Source of the DNA: Cymodocea nodosa
Lineage: Eukaryota > Streptophyta > Magnoliopsida > Alismatales > Cymodoceaceae
Assembly (NCBI GenBank): GCA_036874045.1
Contig: CM072339.1
Location: 4,595,501-4,659,500, forward strand
Direction of reading: 5' to 3'
DNA length: 64,000 bases
In this document: positions 57,801 to 63,163 of the stretch, piece by piece
Layout of the letters: every line of letters begins with the position of its first letter
How positions within the stretch are numbered: the first letter of the stretch is position 1
Made by a program: the position numbers and the translations under genes
The notes under the pieces: model-generated
What the model saw: only the letters and a program-made list of their open reading frames with translations
The model's database searches: none
Told to the model about the DNA's origin: nothing

Positions 57801-58282
57801 AGCAAGAAGAGCGCCATCTTTCTGACGGTATGGCTTAACCTCAGCTGGTGCTTCACCATACCTGGTGATGGATTTGACATTTCAAGTACCTCATAATCAT
57901 TAAACAGGAAAGTTTGAGAGTATACTCATGTTACCTCTGAAAGATCAGAACAATGAACTGCAAAAACTTTTGAAAATTTCCTTTTCCACGTTTTCTCACC
58001 AGCTCACTCACAAAATCCATTGCTGCAGTCCGAGGACTGTATAGATCTTCAATGATGTCTGTGCTCAAATGCAAGAATATTACCAAAAACCCACCCATGA
58101 CATTTCAAACAATTTGCAGATGGTCAAAATACTCACCGTAACCCTTCCGGACATATTCATGTGGATCCTCATCCCATAGCTTCTGATCGTTGTCATTAAA
58201 GCACATGAGTGGGAAAATGATCTCGAACAGAATAATGTCAAGTTGTGGCAATAGCAAGTTATACATGCTTGTTTTAGAAATG
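13858..58282 (-). CDS. SAD2: SAD2-type importin-beta family nuclear transport receptor, partial (15 exons, 5' end outside window)
   Basis: Joined exons encode about 695 residues of a HEAT-repeat karyopherin of the importin-7/8 group, closest in my recognition to Arabidopsis SAD2. Such proteins carry cargo through nuclear pores and release it on binding Ran-GTP; Arabidopsis SAD2 is tied to ABA and drought responses and to nuclear entry of MYB4. Visible hallmarks are [18 protein letters not shown] in the first exon seen, [16 protein letters not shown], the [15 protein letters not shown] block, a long Asp/Glu tract followed by [10 protein letters not shown], and a C-terminus with [14 protein letters not shown]. 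All 14 introns are GT-AG and the phase is unbroken, so the gene looks functional. Relatives are about 1030-1050 residues, so roughly 340 N-terminal residues (importin-beta N domain) should lie beyond 58282. Introns of 10.9, 18.7 and 10.2 kb are full of retrotransposons. The symbol is by similarity; plants also have a close paralogue. Confidence 0.93.
14105..14222 (-). CDS. SAD2: SAD2-type importin, exon L-1
   Basis: A second acidic run followed by [19 protein letters not shown], a conserved landmark of SAD2 proteins. It ends with G of a Val codon; the last intron is 98 bp. Confidence 0.92.
14798..14952 (-). CDS. SAD2: SAD2-type importin, exon L-2 (acidic tract)
   Basis: This exon encodes the long Asp/Glu tract followed by [20 protein letters not shown]. 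Acidic tracts at this place are typical of importin-7/8 proteins. Donor CAG|GTTTGT, phase 0. Confidence 0.92.
15183..15360 (+). repeat. Element C left LTR
   Basis: It begins TGTTAGAG and ends TTTTAACA, directly before the primer site. It contains a TATA-like cataaatagagg motif near 15293, a likely promoter. It pairs with 25624-25803. Confidence 0.85.
15850..16010 (+). repeat. Purine-rich tract in element C
   Basis: About 160 bases almost entirely A and G on the plus strand. The apparent open frames here (15730-16038 minus, 15870-16052 plus) are low-complexity and not believed to be genes. A matching pyrimidine run appears in G, which is in the opposite orientation. Confidence 0.7.
16121..16497 (+). 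repeat. Element A left LTR (377 bp)
   Basis: It is nearly the same as 24768-25146 from end to end. A degenerate primer site (AGTATCAGAGC) follows at about 16501. Confidence 0.92.
16556..17106 (+). pseudogene. Element A gag, 5' part
   Basis: ATG at 16556 starts [20 protein letters not shown], then a stop after about 40 codons. Later pieces in shifted frames include [20 protein letters not shown] and [17 protein letters not shown], all typical of copia Gag (UBN2-type). The coding stops at the insertion of B and resumes at 22083. Confidence 0.8.
17107..17267 (-). repeat. Element B downstream LTR (161 bp)
   Basis: It matches 21930-22082. In the plus direction both end ...actagctaaca; the shared ggatcccaagatccatat core resembles LTRs of D and F. 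Confidence 0.9.
17424..17687 (-). pseudogene. Element B RNase H
   Basis: An 87-codon frame reads [46 protein letters not shown] and [15 protein letters not shown], a well preserved copia RNase H C-terminal half. The frame ends soon after, and the following sequence to the LTR is non-coding. Confidence 0.8.
17990..18660 (-). pseudogene. Element B reverse transcriptase
   Basis: The N-terminal part is open at 18448-18657 ([28 protein letters not shown]). After a stop and a frame change the rest shows [20 protein letters not shown] and [13 protein letters not shown] near 18150-18190, with both catalytic aspartates present. Several stops prevent a full protein. Confidence 0.8.
19029..19900 (-). 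pseudogene. Element B integrase region
   Basis: The frame 19029-19373 shows the post-integrase block ([19 protein letters not shown] and [18 protein letters not shown]). The core integrase continues to about 19900 in pieces. It is similar to D at 6441-7330. Confidence 0.65.
20500..21255 (-). pseudogene. Element B gag with zinc-knuckle remnant
   Basis: A likely start lies at 21255 with [20 protein letters not shown], the usual copia Gag opening. Near 20530-20590 a decayed CCHC knuckle reads [12 protein letters not shown] with one cysteine position interrupted by a stop. The stretch 21256-21917 is leader sequence without coding signals. Confidence 0.7.
21930..22082 (-). repeat. Element B upstream LTR (153 bp)
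   Basis: Partner of 17107-17267, with a short internal deletion. The primer-binding site lies at its inner end. Confidence 0.9.
22083..22640 (+). pseudogene. Element A gag 3' part and protease
   Basis: Just after element B the frame continues with [12 protein letters not shown], the expected Gag continuation. A degenerate zinc-knuckle region follows. The frame 22383-22637 then has [19 protein letters not shown]; the DSG triad is the aspartic-protease active site and is kept. Stops and frame changes separate the parts, so no polyprotein can be made. Confidence 0.75.
22870..23720 (+). pseudogene. Element A integrase
   Basis: The pre-integrase zinc region appears at 22883-23010 (ending CTTCRMGK), with one histidine position altered. 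The core follows in broken frames: [13 protein letters not shown] has the first acidic residue. In the second catalytic block Asp is replaced (RFNNEKEH). The glutamate block survives as QQNGVSEKK. Loss of the second Asp and the frameshifts make it inactive. Confidence 0.75.
23819..24427 (+). pseudogene. Element A reverse transcriptase with in-frame core deletion, and RNase H start
   Basis: A 202-codon frame starts in the copia reverse-transcriptase N-terminal region ([55 protein letters not shown]). After TQQGWSVH, where relatives read QLDVKSAFLNG, it jumps at about 24205-24215 to [16 protein letters not shown], which lies after the YVDD box. Thus the whole palm core with the catalytic aspartates is gone, yet the frame is kept. 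RNase H follows ([10 protein letters not shown] onward) and continues to about 24720 in other frames. Confidence 0.85.
24768..25146 (+). repeat. Element A right LTR (379 bp)
   Basis: Preceded by a purine tract GGGAGAG that abuts the LTR (polypurine tract). It ends TTTTAACA just before the AACAA duplication. Confidence 0.92.
25624..25803 (+). repeat. Element C right LTR
   Basis: It is preceded by a purine-rich AAAGAGGAAG tract and carries the same tataaatagagg motif near 25737. It diverges visibly from the left copy, which suggests some age. Terminal TG has decayed to TA. Confidence 0.85.
25846..25985 (-). CDS. SAD2: SAD2-type importin, exon L-3
   Basis: This exon encodes [20 protein letters not shown] and [14 protein letters not shown], ending with the first base of a Glu codon. 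The next intron (10.9 kb) holds the C-A-B nest. Confidence 0.92.
26072..26211 (-). CDS. SAD2: SAD2-type importin, exon L-4
   Basis: Acceptor TTTTCCAG, then [20 protein letters not shown] and [16 protein letters not shown]. It ends with AG of an Arg codon completed by the next exon after an 86-bp intron. Confidence 0.92.
26371..26391. repeat. (ATA)n microsatellite
   Basis: Seven tandem ATA units in intron sequence. The surrounding intron 26400-27029 shows no other feature. Confidence 0.9.
27030..27156 (-). repeat. Element E downstream LTR
   Basis: It shares start and core with about 33136-33212; the right copy has lost internal sequence. Contains a (TA)n run at about 27069-27084. Exact ends are uncertain. 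Confidence 0.6.
27918..28238 (-). pseudogene. Element E reverse transcriptase, central part
   Basis: A 106-codon frame reads [34 protein letters not shown] and [12 protein letters not shown]. The YVDD box is intact. Sequence to either side carries stops; the N-terminal part of the domain lies to about 28600. Confidence 0.8.
30645..32210. repeat. Insert in element E gag, possible old LTR
   Basis: Copia gag similarity stops near 30640 and resumes near 32215. The sequence between has no coding content. A TGTTAGGAAGATC motif occurs twice, at 30768 and 30787. The far end (about 32165-32195, ctattcatcccttttagtga) recalls sequences around LTR ends of plant SIRE-like elements. A solo LTR is plausible but no clean target duplication was found. 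Confidence 0.35.
33136..33212 (-). repeat. Element E upstream LTR, shortened
   Basis: It resembles 27030-27156 in its first 45 bp and its last few bases; the middle is deleted or diverged. Confidence 0.5.
33836..33869. repeat. (TA)n microsatellite
   Basis: About 34 bp of alternating TA. A shorter run lies at about 33605-33622. The rest of 33213-34083 is AT-rich intron without a recognised feature. Confidence 0.9.
34084..34193 (+). repeat. Element H left LTR (110 bp)
   Basis: It pairs with 43616-43734; the right copy has about 9 extra bases near its start. Directly followed by the primer-binding site. Confidence 0.8.
34474..35485 (+). repeat. Element J left LTR (1012 bp), with palindromic modules
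   Basis: Its start is altered (TATTAGGG for TGTTAGAG). It holds a series of inverted repeats made of TTCGGATAGTTA / TAACTATCCGAA-like arms between about 34550 and 35170. Example: 34806-34834, with 12-bp perfect arms and a 5-bp loop. Confidence 0.92.
35523..36290 (+). pseudogene. Element J gag
   Basis: ATG at 35523 begins [18 protein letters not shown], followed by a frame break. The main frame (35675-36214) reads [40 protein letters not shown], then [14 protein letters not shown] lysine/serine-rich tail precedes a knuckle that has lost codons to stops (C-stop-NC...GHFKLQC). The match to Tnt1-like Gag is strong. Confidence 0.85.
36600..37463 (+). pseudogene. Element J integrase
   Basis: Motifs in order: [10 protein letters not shown] (in shifted frame; first Asp), [14 protein letters not shown] (second Asp), then [17 protein letters not shown], where the usual VAER has become VAKR. 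The third catalytic acid is therefore lost. The downstream block [20 protein letters not shown] and KCYFISYG is open to 37463. A stop separates the two main frames at about 37023. Confidence 0.85.
37600..38590 (+). pseudogene. Element J reverse transcriptase
   Basis: The N-terminal half has many stops. From 37964 the frame is open: [37 protein letters not shown], and [13 protein letters not shown], where YVDD has become YVDN. The thumb continues at 38321-38590 ([25 protein letters not shown]) after a stop. Confidence 0.82.
38669..39004 (+). pseudogene. Element J RNase H
   Basis: A 111-codon frame with [20 protein letters not shown] (first Asp kept), [32 protein letters not shown] and [17 protein letters not shown]. 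This is the best preserved domain of J. The last tail to the LTR contains stops. Confidence 0.82.
39244..40284 (+). repeat. Element J right LTR (1041 bp)
   Basis: It starts TGTTAGAGTGAG after a GTGGGAGAT purine tract and ends TTTAATAACA. It has the same palindromic modules as the left LTR, some with mutated arms, and a short extra duplication near 39960. Confidence 0.92.
40440..41330 (+). pseudogene. Element H gag
   Basis: Pieces in order: [19 protein letters not shown] (gag opening), [16 protein letters not shown], and a good C-terminal frame (40914-41330). That frame has a glycine/arginine-rich stretch followed by an intact CCHC knuckle, [14 protein letters not shown]. Stops occur in the N-terminal half. 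Confidence 0.75.
42167..42920 (+). pseudogene. Element H reverse transcriptase
   Basis: It opens with [20 protein letters not shown] and continues with [20 protein letters not shown], with a stop where the family has Trp. The 3' frame (42670-42915) starts at the catalytic box, which reads YMND instead of YVDD, and ends [20 protein letters not shown]. It is inactive. Confidence 0.75.
43616..43734 (+). repeat. Element H right LTR (119 bp)
   Basis: Preceded by a GAGAGAGAG purine tract, the expected second-strand primer. Confidence 0.8.
43735..44896. other. Intron remainder, nothing recognised
   Basis: AT-rich sequence between element H and exon L-5. Short frames on the minus strand (for example 43813-44001) have no family resemblance. 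Confidence 0.4.
44897..45076 (-). CDS. SAD2: SAD2-type importin, exon L-5
   Basis: Exactly 60 codons in phase 0 on both sides, including [18 protein letters not shown] and [18 protein letters not shown]. It is followed by the 18.7-kb intron holding elements E, H and J. Confidence 0.92.
45242..45345 (-). CDS. SAD2: SAD2-type importin, exon L-6
   Basis: This exon encodes [17 protein letters not shown] and [16 protein letters not shown] and ends in phase 0 at GTAAGT. A (TC)n-rich stretch lies just upstream in the intron at about 45413-45430. Confidence 0.92.
45836..45967 (-). CDS. SAD2: SAD2-type importin, exon L-7
   Basis: This exon encodes [11 protein letters not shown] and [18 protein letters not shown]. 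It joins the previous exon across the 10.2-kb intron by a split Glu codon, and the next by a split Asn codon. Confidence 0.92.
46920..48392 (-). mobile_element. Old copia fragment K, left part
   Basis: Minus-strand sequence resembles the pre-integrase and gag regions of element E (compare 29720-30420 and 32220-32720), including a glycine-rich zinc-knuckle remnant near 47750-47840 ([10 protein letters not shown]). No LTRs are attached. It is cut by element F and seems to resume at 53356-53480. The intron between exon L-7 and this point (45968-46919) shows nothing else. Confidence 0.55.
48393..48518 (-). repeat. Element F downstream LTR (126 bp)
   Basis: High similarity to 53220-53350, differing mainly in the length of a TA run and a few substitutions. 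Confidence 0.92.
48526..48888 (-). pseudogene. Element F RNase H
   Basis: A 120-codon frame: [24 protein letters not shown] opening, [34 protein letters not shown], ending [20 protein letters not shown]. Nearly complete C-terminal half of a copia RNase H. A catalytic Asp of the CDNQ motif is changed (CKNQTTIH). Confidence 0.82.
49249..50010 (-). pseudogene. Element F reverse transcriptase
   Basis: The frame 49597-50010 reads [39 protein letters not shown] and [19 protein letters not shown], then [13 protein letters not shown]. Across a frame change the catalytic box [14 protein letters not shown] is intact (near 49470-49500). The C-terminal part is open at 49249-49446 ([20 protein letters not shown]). 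Only one or two lesions separate this from a continuous domain. Confidence 0.85.
50479..51470 (-). pseudogene. Element F integrase
   Basis: The frame 50782-51006 has [20 protein letters not shown], where the second catalytic Asp is Asn (TNN for TDN), then [15 protein letters not shown] with Glu kept. The frame 51220-51468 includes the pre-integrase zinc region ([14 protein letters not shown]). Stops divide the domain. Confidence 0.8.
51935..52620 (-). pseudogene. Element F gag
   Basis: The frame 52130-52510 reads [40 protein letters not shown] and [19 protein letters not shown], a clear copia Gag (UBN2/retrotran-gag type). Further frames to 51935 hold the linker to a decayed zinc knuckle. 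Confidence 0.82.
52944..53160. repeat. GC-rich tandem repeat in element F leader
   Basis: Three imperfect copies of a unit starting ggggacc and containing agggagaagacca and cggaactcgattcc begin at about 52944, 53021 and 53089 (periods 77 and 68). Base composition is far richer in G and C than its surroundings. Confidence 0.75.
53220..53350 (-). repeat. Element F upstream LTR (131 bp)
   Basis: Partner of 48393-48518. The primer site gctttgatacca lies immediately to its left on the plus strand. Confidence 0.92.
53356..53660 (-). other. Probable right part of copia fragment K, then intron
   Basis: The first 100-130 bp beyond the ATTCT duplication of F look like continuation of fragment K. The rest up to element G shows nothing. 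Confidence 0.4.
53672..53822 (-). repeat. Element G downstream LTR
   Basis: It pairs with 55687-55838 and contains ctctatttatagagg, a minus-strand TATA-like tataaatagagg motif shared with element C. Confidence 0.9.
54033..54433. repeat. Direct tandem duplication, period about 201 bp
   Basis: Units 54033-54233 and 54234-54433 are highly similar over their full length, including a (TA)n run and the block gagcatgtaggcag. Confidence 0.9.
54930..55050 (-). repeat. Pyrimidine-rich run (purine-rich on element strand)
   Basis: About 110 bases with almost only C and T on the plus strand. It corresponds in type and element orientation to the purine tract of C at 15850-16010. Confidence 0.75.
55687..55838 (-). 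repeat. Element G upstream LTR
   Basis: Partner of 53672-53822, with about ten differences seen by eye and a decayed outer end (TAATA for TAACA). Confidence 0.9.
56207..56405 (-). CDS. SAD2: SAD2-type importin, exon L-8
   Basis: The exon starts [11 protein letters not shown] and contains [17 protein letters not shown] and [13 protein letters not shown]. It ends one base into a Glu codon. The following intron is 10.2 kb and holds elements F, G and fragment K. Confidence 0.92.
56500..56618 (-). CDS. SAD2: SAD2-type importin, exon L-9
   Basis: This exon encodes [18 protein letters not shown] and [15 protein letters not shown] and ends with GLCQNL at a GTAAAG donor, phase 0. Confidence 0.92.
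56705..56746 (-). CDS. SAD2: SAD2-type importin, exon L-10 (42 bp)
   Basis: A 42-bp small exon encodes [13 protein letters not shown] between introns of 82 and 86 bp. Both joins restore conserved residues (Asp before, Glu after), which supports it in spite of its size. Confidence 0.9.
56829..56988 (-). CDS. SAD2: SAD2-type importin, exon L-11
   Basis: The exon opens with [10 protein letters not shown] and continues with [19 protein letters not shown] and ALRSFVEAC. Acceptor TTTTTACAG; donor GTCTAT. The next exon supplies the rest of a split Asp codon. Confidence 0.92.
57681..57861 (-). CDS. SAD2: SAD2-type importin, exon L-12
   Basis: This exon encodes [19 protein letters not shown] and [19 protein letters not shown], both strongly conserved in plant SAD2 proteins. 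It ends in phase 0 at a GTAAAG donor; the next intron is 692 bp. Confidence 0.92.
57935..58058 (-). CDS. SAD2: SAD2-type importin, exon L-13
   Basis: This exon encodes [17 protein letters not shown] and the start of the next HEAT repeat. The split Asp codon joins it to the previous exon, and AG|G (Arg) joins it to the next. Introns of 78 and 73 bp flank it. Confidence 0.92.
58137..58282 (-). CDS. SAD2: SAD2-type importin, first exon visible (L-14)
   Basis: Acceptor TTTTTGTAG precedes the exon; it starts with the last base of a split codon and ends with the first base of one. It encodes [18 protein letters not shown], among the most conserved stretches of this importin group. The donor is GTGAGT. 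No earlier exon could be found between here and 64000. Confidence 0.92.
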
Positions 58283-58479
58283 CTACAAAAAGAAGAGAAT
58301 AAACACATTCGTTAACAGATAATGGAGTAAAACATTAATAAGAAAGAAAGGCAGTGTTATATGGAGCATGTAACATAATACACCACAACACTTAATCTGC
58401 CTGTAAAAAGCAAACAATAAAAGTATGAGAAGATAAGCAAAATAATAATAATAAAATAAGAGAAACAAAGCATAAAAAG

Positions 58480-58610
58480 GAACAACAATAACAATAATCT
58501 GAGTCATAATTCTATTATGTCAAGTTAATCACATGAATCTTTTTCTTCCATGTATTTCTATCTATTGTCAATTTTTTTATTACATTACAAAAATTTAAAT
58601 CTAGACCCTT
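58480..58610 (-). mobile_element. RTE-type LINE 3' tail fragment
   Basis: This resembles 58906-59000, the 3' end of the RTE LINE to the right: acaataacaat, then ttaatcacatgaat, then tatttctatctattgtcaa. Only the tail is present, as expected for an extremely 5'-truncated copy. Confidence 0.5.
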
Positions 58611-58819
58611 ATGAATAATATTTAATAGGCATAAAAAGGAAAACAAAAAAAAAATTGATAAGAAACAAGTAAATCCAGACCCTCCTGAGGCCATCTGTCA
58701 TCAAAAGCAATCAACAAAGGGGGGGAGAACTCAAAGAAAAGCAAAGACGTAAGCCCAAGGTACAGCAAAGAATAGCAACCTTAGCAAAAGATTCTATTAC
58801 AACTTTTGAAACATCAAAC

Positions 58820-58905
58820 CACACAATTGATAGAATGGCACAGTTGGCCTTTCAATTCACTGTGAGGAAAAAGGTCTTAGGTTCAAACCTAACTGATACA
58901 CAACA
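58820..58905 (+). other. tRNA-like head, possible SINE
   Basis: TGGCACAGTTGG (about 58837) fits a Pol III box A pattern, and GGTTCAAACC (about 58881) fits box B, at a spacing usual for tRNA-derived SINEs. What follows on the right is RTE-like tail sequence. No tRNA fold was verified. 58283-58479 and 58611-58819 hold nothing recognised. Confidence 0.35.
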
Positions 58906-59712
58906 ATAACAATCTAAACAATAATTCACCATGTGAAGTTAGTCACATGAATTTTTTTTTTTTACATGCATTTCTATCTATTGTCAAATCTTTAGTTAAA
59001 TTACATAAATTTGACTCTTTCCTTACAATTAAGTCTATTTCAACTTTTAATTGTTTACACTAATTAATTACTAAACCAATTTTCTCTTATATTATCCTTA
59101 ATAAGTACAACTCCTATTCTATTCCTAATAAAATTATTTTTTAACCTATCTTTTATAATGTCATCATTCCTTTATCTAAACATATGCATCTCAACAACAC
59201 TAACTTTTTACATATATCATGTTTTACACCTTAGTATTTTGAGCCATAAGGTATAGCGAGGTGAATAGTAGTAATATAAAACTTTTCATTTAATGTTAAG
59301 GACGTCATCCTGTCACCTAATACTTCAGAAGTATGTCTTCACTTCATCTACCTTGCTTTAATCCTATGAATAACATGCTTAATAATTTTTCTATTACTAC
59401 TTATTATAAATCCTAAGTATTTAAAAATCTTACCTTTATAAATGTCATGGCTATCTAATTGTATACTTTCATCATTATTTCTATTTTCAATGAATATACA
59501 TTCCACATATGCAGTTTTGACCTATTCAATCTAAATCCTTTGGATTCTAAAACATCTCTCCATAATTTTAATTTAGAACTAATTAGTGATTTATTTTCAT
59601 AAACCAAAACTATGTCACCAATAAGTAACATTCACCAGGGTATTTTTTTCTAAATTTTCTTAGTTATTTTATCTGTAACTAAGATCAACAAGTATAGACC
59701 TAGAGAAGATAT

Positions 59713-59982
59713 TTAGTGTAAACCTATGTTTATTAGAAATGCCTCAATTTTTCCTCCTATAATTTTAACACTAGTAACTATGTTTTTATACAAGCCCTTT
59801 GTAGTATTAATGTATCCTATAGGTATCCCTTTCCTTTCTAAAACCCACCATAATAGGTTTCTAAGTTCTTTATCATAGGCTTTTTTGAAATCAATGAAAA
59901 CCATGTGGAGGTCCTTTCTCTTAACTCTAAAATTTTCTATTAGTTGTCTATGAAAAGAATAGCTTATATTGTTGACCCACAT
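59713..59982 (-). pseudogene. RTE LINE reverse-transcriptase core
   Basis: An 89-codon frame: SYSFHRQLIENFRVKRKD, LHMVFIDFKKAYDKELRNLL, WWVLERKGIPIGYINTTKGL, then SVKIIGGKIEAFLINIGLH. The first catalytic Asp (FIDFKKAYD) is kept. The downstream FADD block is mutated, as described for the whole element. Confidence 0.82.
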
Positions 59983-60113
59983 AGAATAAACCCAAATTGT
60001 TTTTCTATTATTTTAGTTACATTTCTTAGTCTTTGTTCAATTACCATCTTCCATAATTTTATAGTATGACTCATTAATTTAATACTACAATAATTGTTAC
60101 AATTATGTACGTT

Positions 60114-60391
60114 TTCCTTATTCTTAAATATAAGTATTAAAGAACTTTTCTCCTTTCATCTAACATTTTGTCCCTAAAATTATATTAAAAAGTTAGGTTA
60201 GCCACTCAATCCCTACTTCACCTAGACACTTCCACACTTCAATAGGAATATCATATGATCTAATAGTTTTTCAACATTTCATTTTGTATGCCTTACTTTA
60301 ACTCCAAACTACTAATTCTTCTAAAATAACTGTTGTTTATACCTTTTGTACTGCTACACAAATTTTATATATAAGAGTTCTTATGATAGAT
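60114..60391 (-). repeat. Duplicated LINE segment, copy 1 (278 bp)
   Basis: It matches 61652-61927 closely along its whole length. It encodes the start of the RTE reverse transcriptase. Confidence 0.9.
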
Positions 60392-61639
60392 GTTAGTTCT
60401 TTATTTATAAGTTGAATTTTGATGATGAAAAATCTAAGACAATACTGTTAGAGAAGTGATTAAATACATATTTTAATTATATAATTTTGCCCTAACTAAT
60501 TTCTTTAGAAGTTTTCTCACAAACCTTCGAAAATGAGTTTCAAATGATTTCATATTCTCTAAGGATAAGAATCAAAGGCTTCTATTGAAAGTCGCTAAAA
60601 GATAAACCTAAATTGGTAGGTTTCACCCTCTAAGGTTTTTCGGAAACTTTTATCTAAAAGTCATTTACTATGTCGGTGGGTTTCACTTTCTAAGGATTTT
60701 CGAGGTTTTTGTATTTTATCTAACAGTCACCGAAATATAATACTTAATCAGTAGGTTTCTCATTCAAATATCAGAAGATTTCATTGAAACATTTAAAGGT
60801 GGCATTTGTTATTCTATTTATAAGACACGTGTCACAATTTTATTGCATGACTTAAGTTGTGTTCTTCAGAAGATTTCAGACGAAAGATTCTGTTTTTCCC
60901 TTAAAACATCCGAAAGTTCTTATATATTTTTCTGAAAGCTTTCGATATATTTGAACTTGATAGTTCTACATAATTGACAAACTGATATATGATATATTAC
61001 TATTTTGGAAAGATATCAATGTATTGCAAGTCTGATTTGAAAGATTACCACCTATGTTTGGTAATTAGCAGCTACACATGAAAATTAACAAATATAGATG
61101 AAATTGCCGAATAGAACATGATTGAAGAAGAATTAAAATCAGAATAAAGAGATGATACAAAAAAAAAGGATAAATCTTTTGTGAATTACTGAAGCATATC
61201 AACAAAGGATCGAACTTTCAAGCTTATTAAAGGAGATTACTAAAGAATTGAAAGAGCTAGTCTGCAACAATTTCTAAAGAATCATTTATGCAAAATCATT
61301 TGTATTCTTCCTGAAGTCTTTCAACTTACAACATCCTTATAGGAAGTTTTCTATAGTCTGTTTTAATCTTTTTGAGTTTTGTACTCTTATGCTGAAAAGT
61401 TATTTTAAACTTCAAATAATCTTAACTTATAGGGATGTTGTGAGTGTACCTTTATAAGGTTGAAGTCTTGTTGAAGAGAGTAAAGTATGAGACTTCACTT
61501 ACTCAATATTAAGATCTTAAAGGCACAAAGTTGGTGTTTTGTGCAAAGTTGTTAAGCTTGAAAAACAACATTTGTGAGAGTTGTTGAGTCCAAGAAAAAC
61601 AACAATTGTAAAGATTCTAGATTAACAATATAACCAACA
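60392..61639. mobile_element. Probable solo LTR inserted in the RTE LINE
   Basis: About 1.25 kb without coding, bounded by LINE sequence and running from TG (TGTTAGTTC) to CA (ACCAACA). It has internal ttttcgg / ccgaaag motifs and an end region (gtgagtgtacctttataagg, gttgaagtcttgttgaagag) that I associate with LTR ends of SIRE-like copia elements. A perfect 5-bp target duplication is not seen; instead the flanking LINE is duplicated over about 280 bp. Confidence 0.5.
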
Positions 61640-61651
61640 AGATGTGTATAC

Positions 61652-61927
61652 TTCCTTATTCTTAAATATAAGTATTAAAGAACTTTTCTCCATCCATCTA
61701 ACATTTTGTCCTTAAAATTATATTAAAAAGTTAAGTTAGCCACTTAATCCCTACTTCACCTAGACACTTCCACAATTCAATAGGAATATCATATGATCTA
61801 ATAGTTTTCCAACATTTCATTTTTTATGCTTACTTTAACTCCAAACTACTAATTCTTATAAAATAATTGTTGTTTATACCCTTTGTATTGCTACTCAAAT
61901 TTTATATATAAGAGTTCCTATGATAGA
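61652..61927 (-). repeat. Duplicated LINE segment, copy 2 (276 bp)
   Basis: Direct repeat of 60114-60391, on the other side of the LTR-like insert. LINE sequence then continues to the right. Confidence 0.9.
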
Positions 61928-62600
61928 TTCATCAAAAAGTTCACTAAAATACCTATATCATCTACCTTTTATTACATTTTATTTCACTAGAACTCTACCA
62001 TCTTCATATTAATACACGTGACTTAAATCTCTAGATTTTCTTTCTATAGTCAAAACCAATTTATATGTTCCATTTTCTCTTTCTTTTGTGTTCAAATTAT
62101 TATATAATTCCTAATAGGCCTTATTTTTAACTTCACTAATAATTTTCTTAACATTCCTTTTTGCTAATTTATACTTTTCTAAATTTCCTCATTTCTACAT
62201 TTATGATAATACTTTTAGCTTTCTTTCTTTTCTTTTATTATCTTTCATACATCTTCATTCCATTACAACTTTATTTACCTAGTAGAGTTACTCCACAAAA
62301 CTCTCTTAAAATTTTCCTAGCAATCTTTTTAATAAAAGTAGTTATTTCATTCCAAAAGGTACTTTATCTCTCCATTTGTTCTCAATTTTTTTCTTTAACA
62401 TCTAATACTAGCAACTCATTATATGGTTAACTTTCCTCCTAAAATAACCTTACAATTTTTACACATTTTTCTAGTAAAAAGAAAATCTGTTTTACTAGAT
62501 TTTGAACTACTAAATATAATTAAATGTTTCTCTCTTTTCCTAAAATAAGTATTAGCTACTAAAAGGTCACAATCTAGTGCATACATTATCAATATAAAAA

Positions 62601-63100
62601 TACCCAAACAGATGACATGAAAAAACATCATCCAAATCCTCCACCTGTCTATCAAGAAAAATGGCCATGAGAAAAACACCTAGTTCACACACAAATGGAA
62701 CAAAAACAGAATTCTTTGATCTGAAAGCAACCCCCTCAACACATACACACACAAAACCCTAAAACTCTAGAGAAATTCAAGAGGGCCTTCTTTGTACTGA
62801 TGGGTGGTGGTTGACAAGGATCTCCCCCTACACCAGGGATAAAACCTGCAGATGGGCTGTGCATTCTGCCTCTCTGGCTACTATGAATAAAAATCGTGAG
62901 AAAATTATCAAATGGTTTCAGGATAAAAAATACCAAAAGGAAAGATCGGGGTTCAGGACCTTCGAATGGTAGAAGTTGGTGTGGAAAGCAAAATTTTCCA
63001 TGACGTTTTGAACTTATATAAGGATCCTGTCAATCTACGTGAAGAGGCATTGGAAAGGCAAGGACCCAATGATAGTGTACTTTTTGTATCATTAGGCACA
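62601..63100. other. Upstream intron or flank, nothing recognised
   Basis: A minus-strand frame at 62736-62936 (SAGFIPGVGGDPCQPPPIST) has no family I know. No further importin exon is visible. Confidence 0.35.
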
Positions 63101-63102
63101 CA

Positions 63103-63163
63103 TTTAAGCACACTTCTAACAAGATGATGTTTAAGCACACCTCTAACAAGATCATGTTTAAGC
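63103..63163. repeat. Short tandem repeat, 27-bp unit
   Basis: Units at 63103-63129 and 63130-63156 (tttaagcacacttctaac core) plus a partial third. The region 63170-63677 holds only short frames without resemblance. Confidence 0.85.

Larger units (their letters stand above)
58906..62600 (-). mobile_element. RTE-type LINE, 5'-truncated, split by an LTR-like insert
   Basis: Minus-strand pieces in family order: end of the endonuclease domain near 62600-62440 (ANTYFRKREKHLI, KMCKNCKVI); a linker near 62360-62280; the reverse transcriptase from about 60300 (VWKCLGEVGIEWLT, IKLMSHTIKLW, EQRLRNVTKI); DLHMVFIDFKKAYDKELRN at 59930-59870; a decayed catalytic box near 59620; SKLKLWRDVLESKGFRLNR near 59580-59530; and tail domains to about 59200. 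The 3' end near 58906 has a TTGTTATTGTTG run. In the box the usual FADD reads LIGD, so polymerase activity is lost, and stops are frequent. A 278-bp segment is duplicated around an insert at 60392-61639. Confidence 0.85.

Noticed and set aside
58283..58507. Possible additional importin exon after an acceptor-like site near 58400
   Set aside because: The translation (RQIKCCGVLCYMLHI) does not match the segment expected before the first visible exon.
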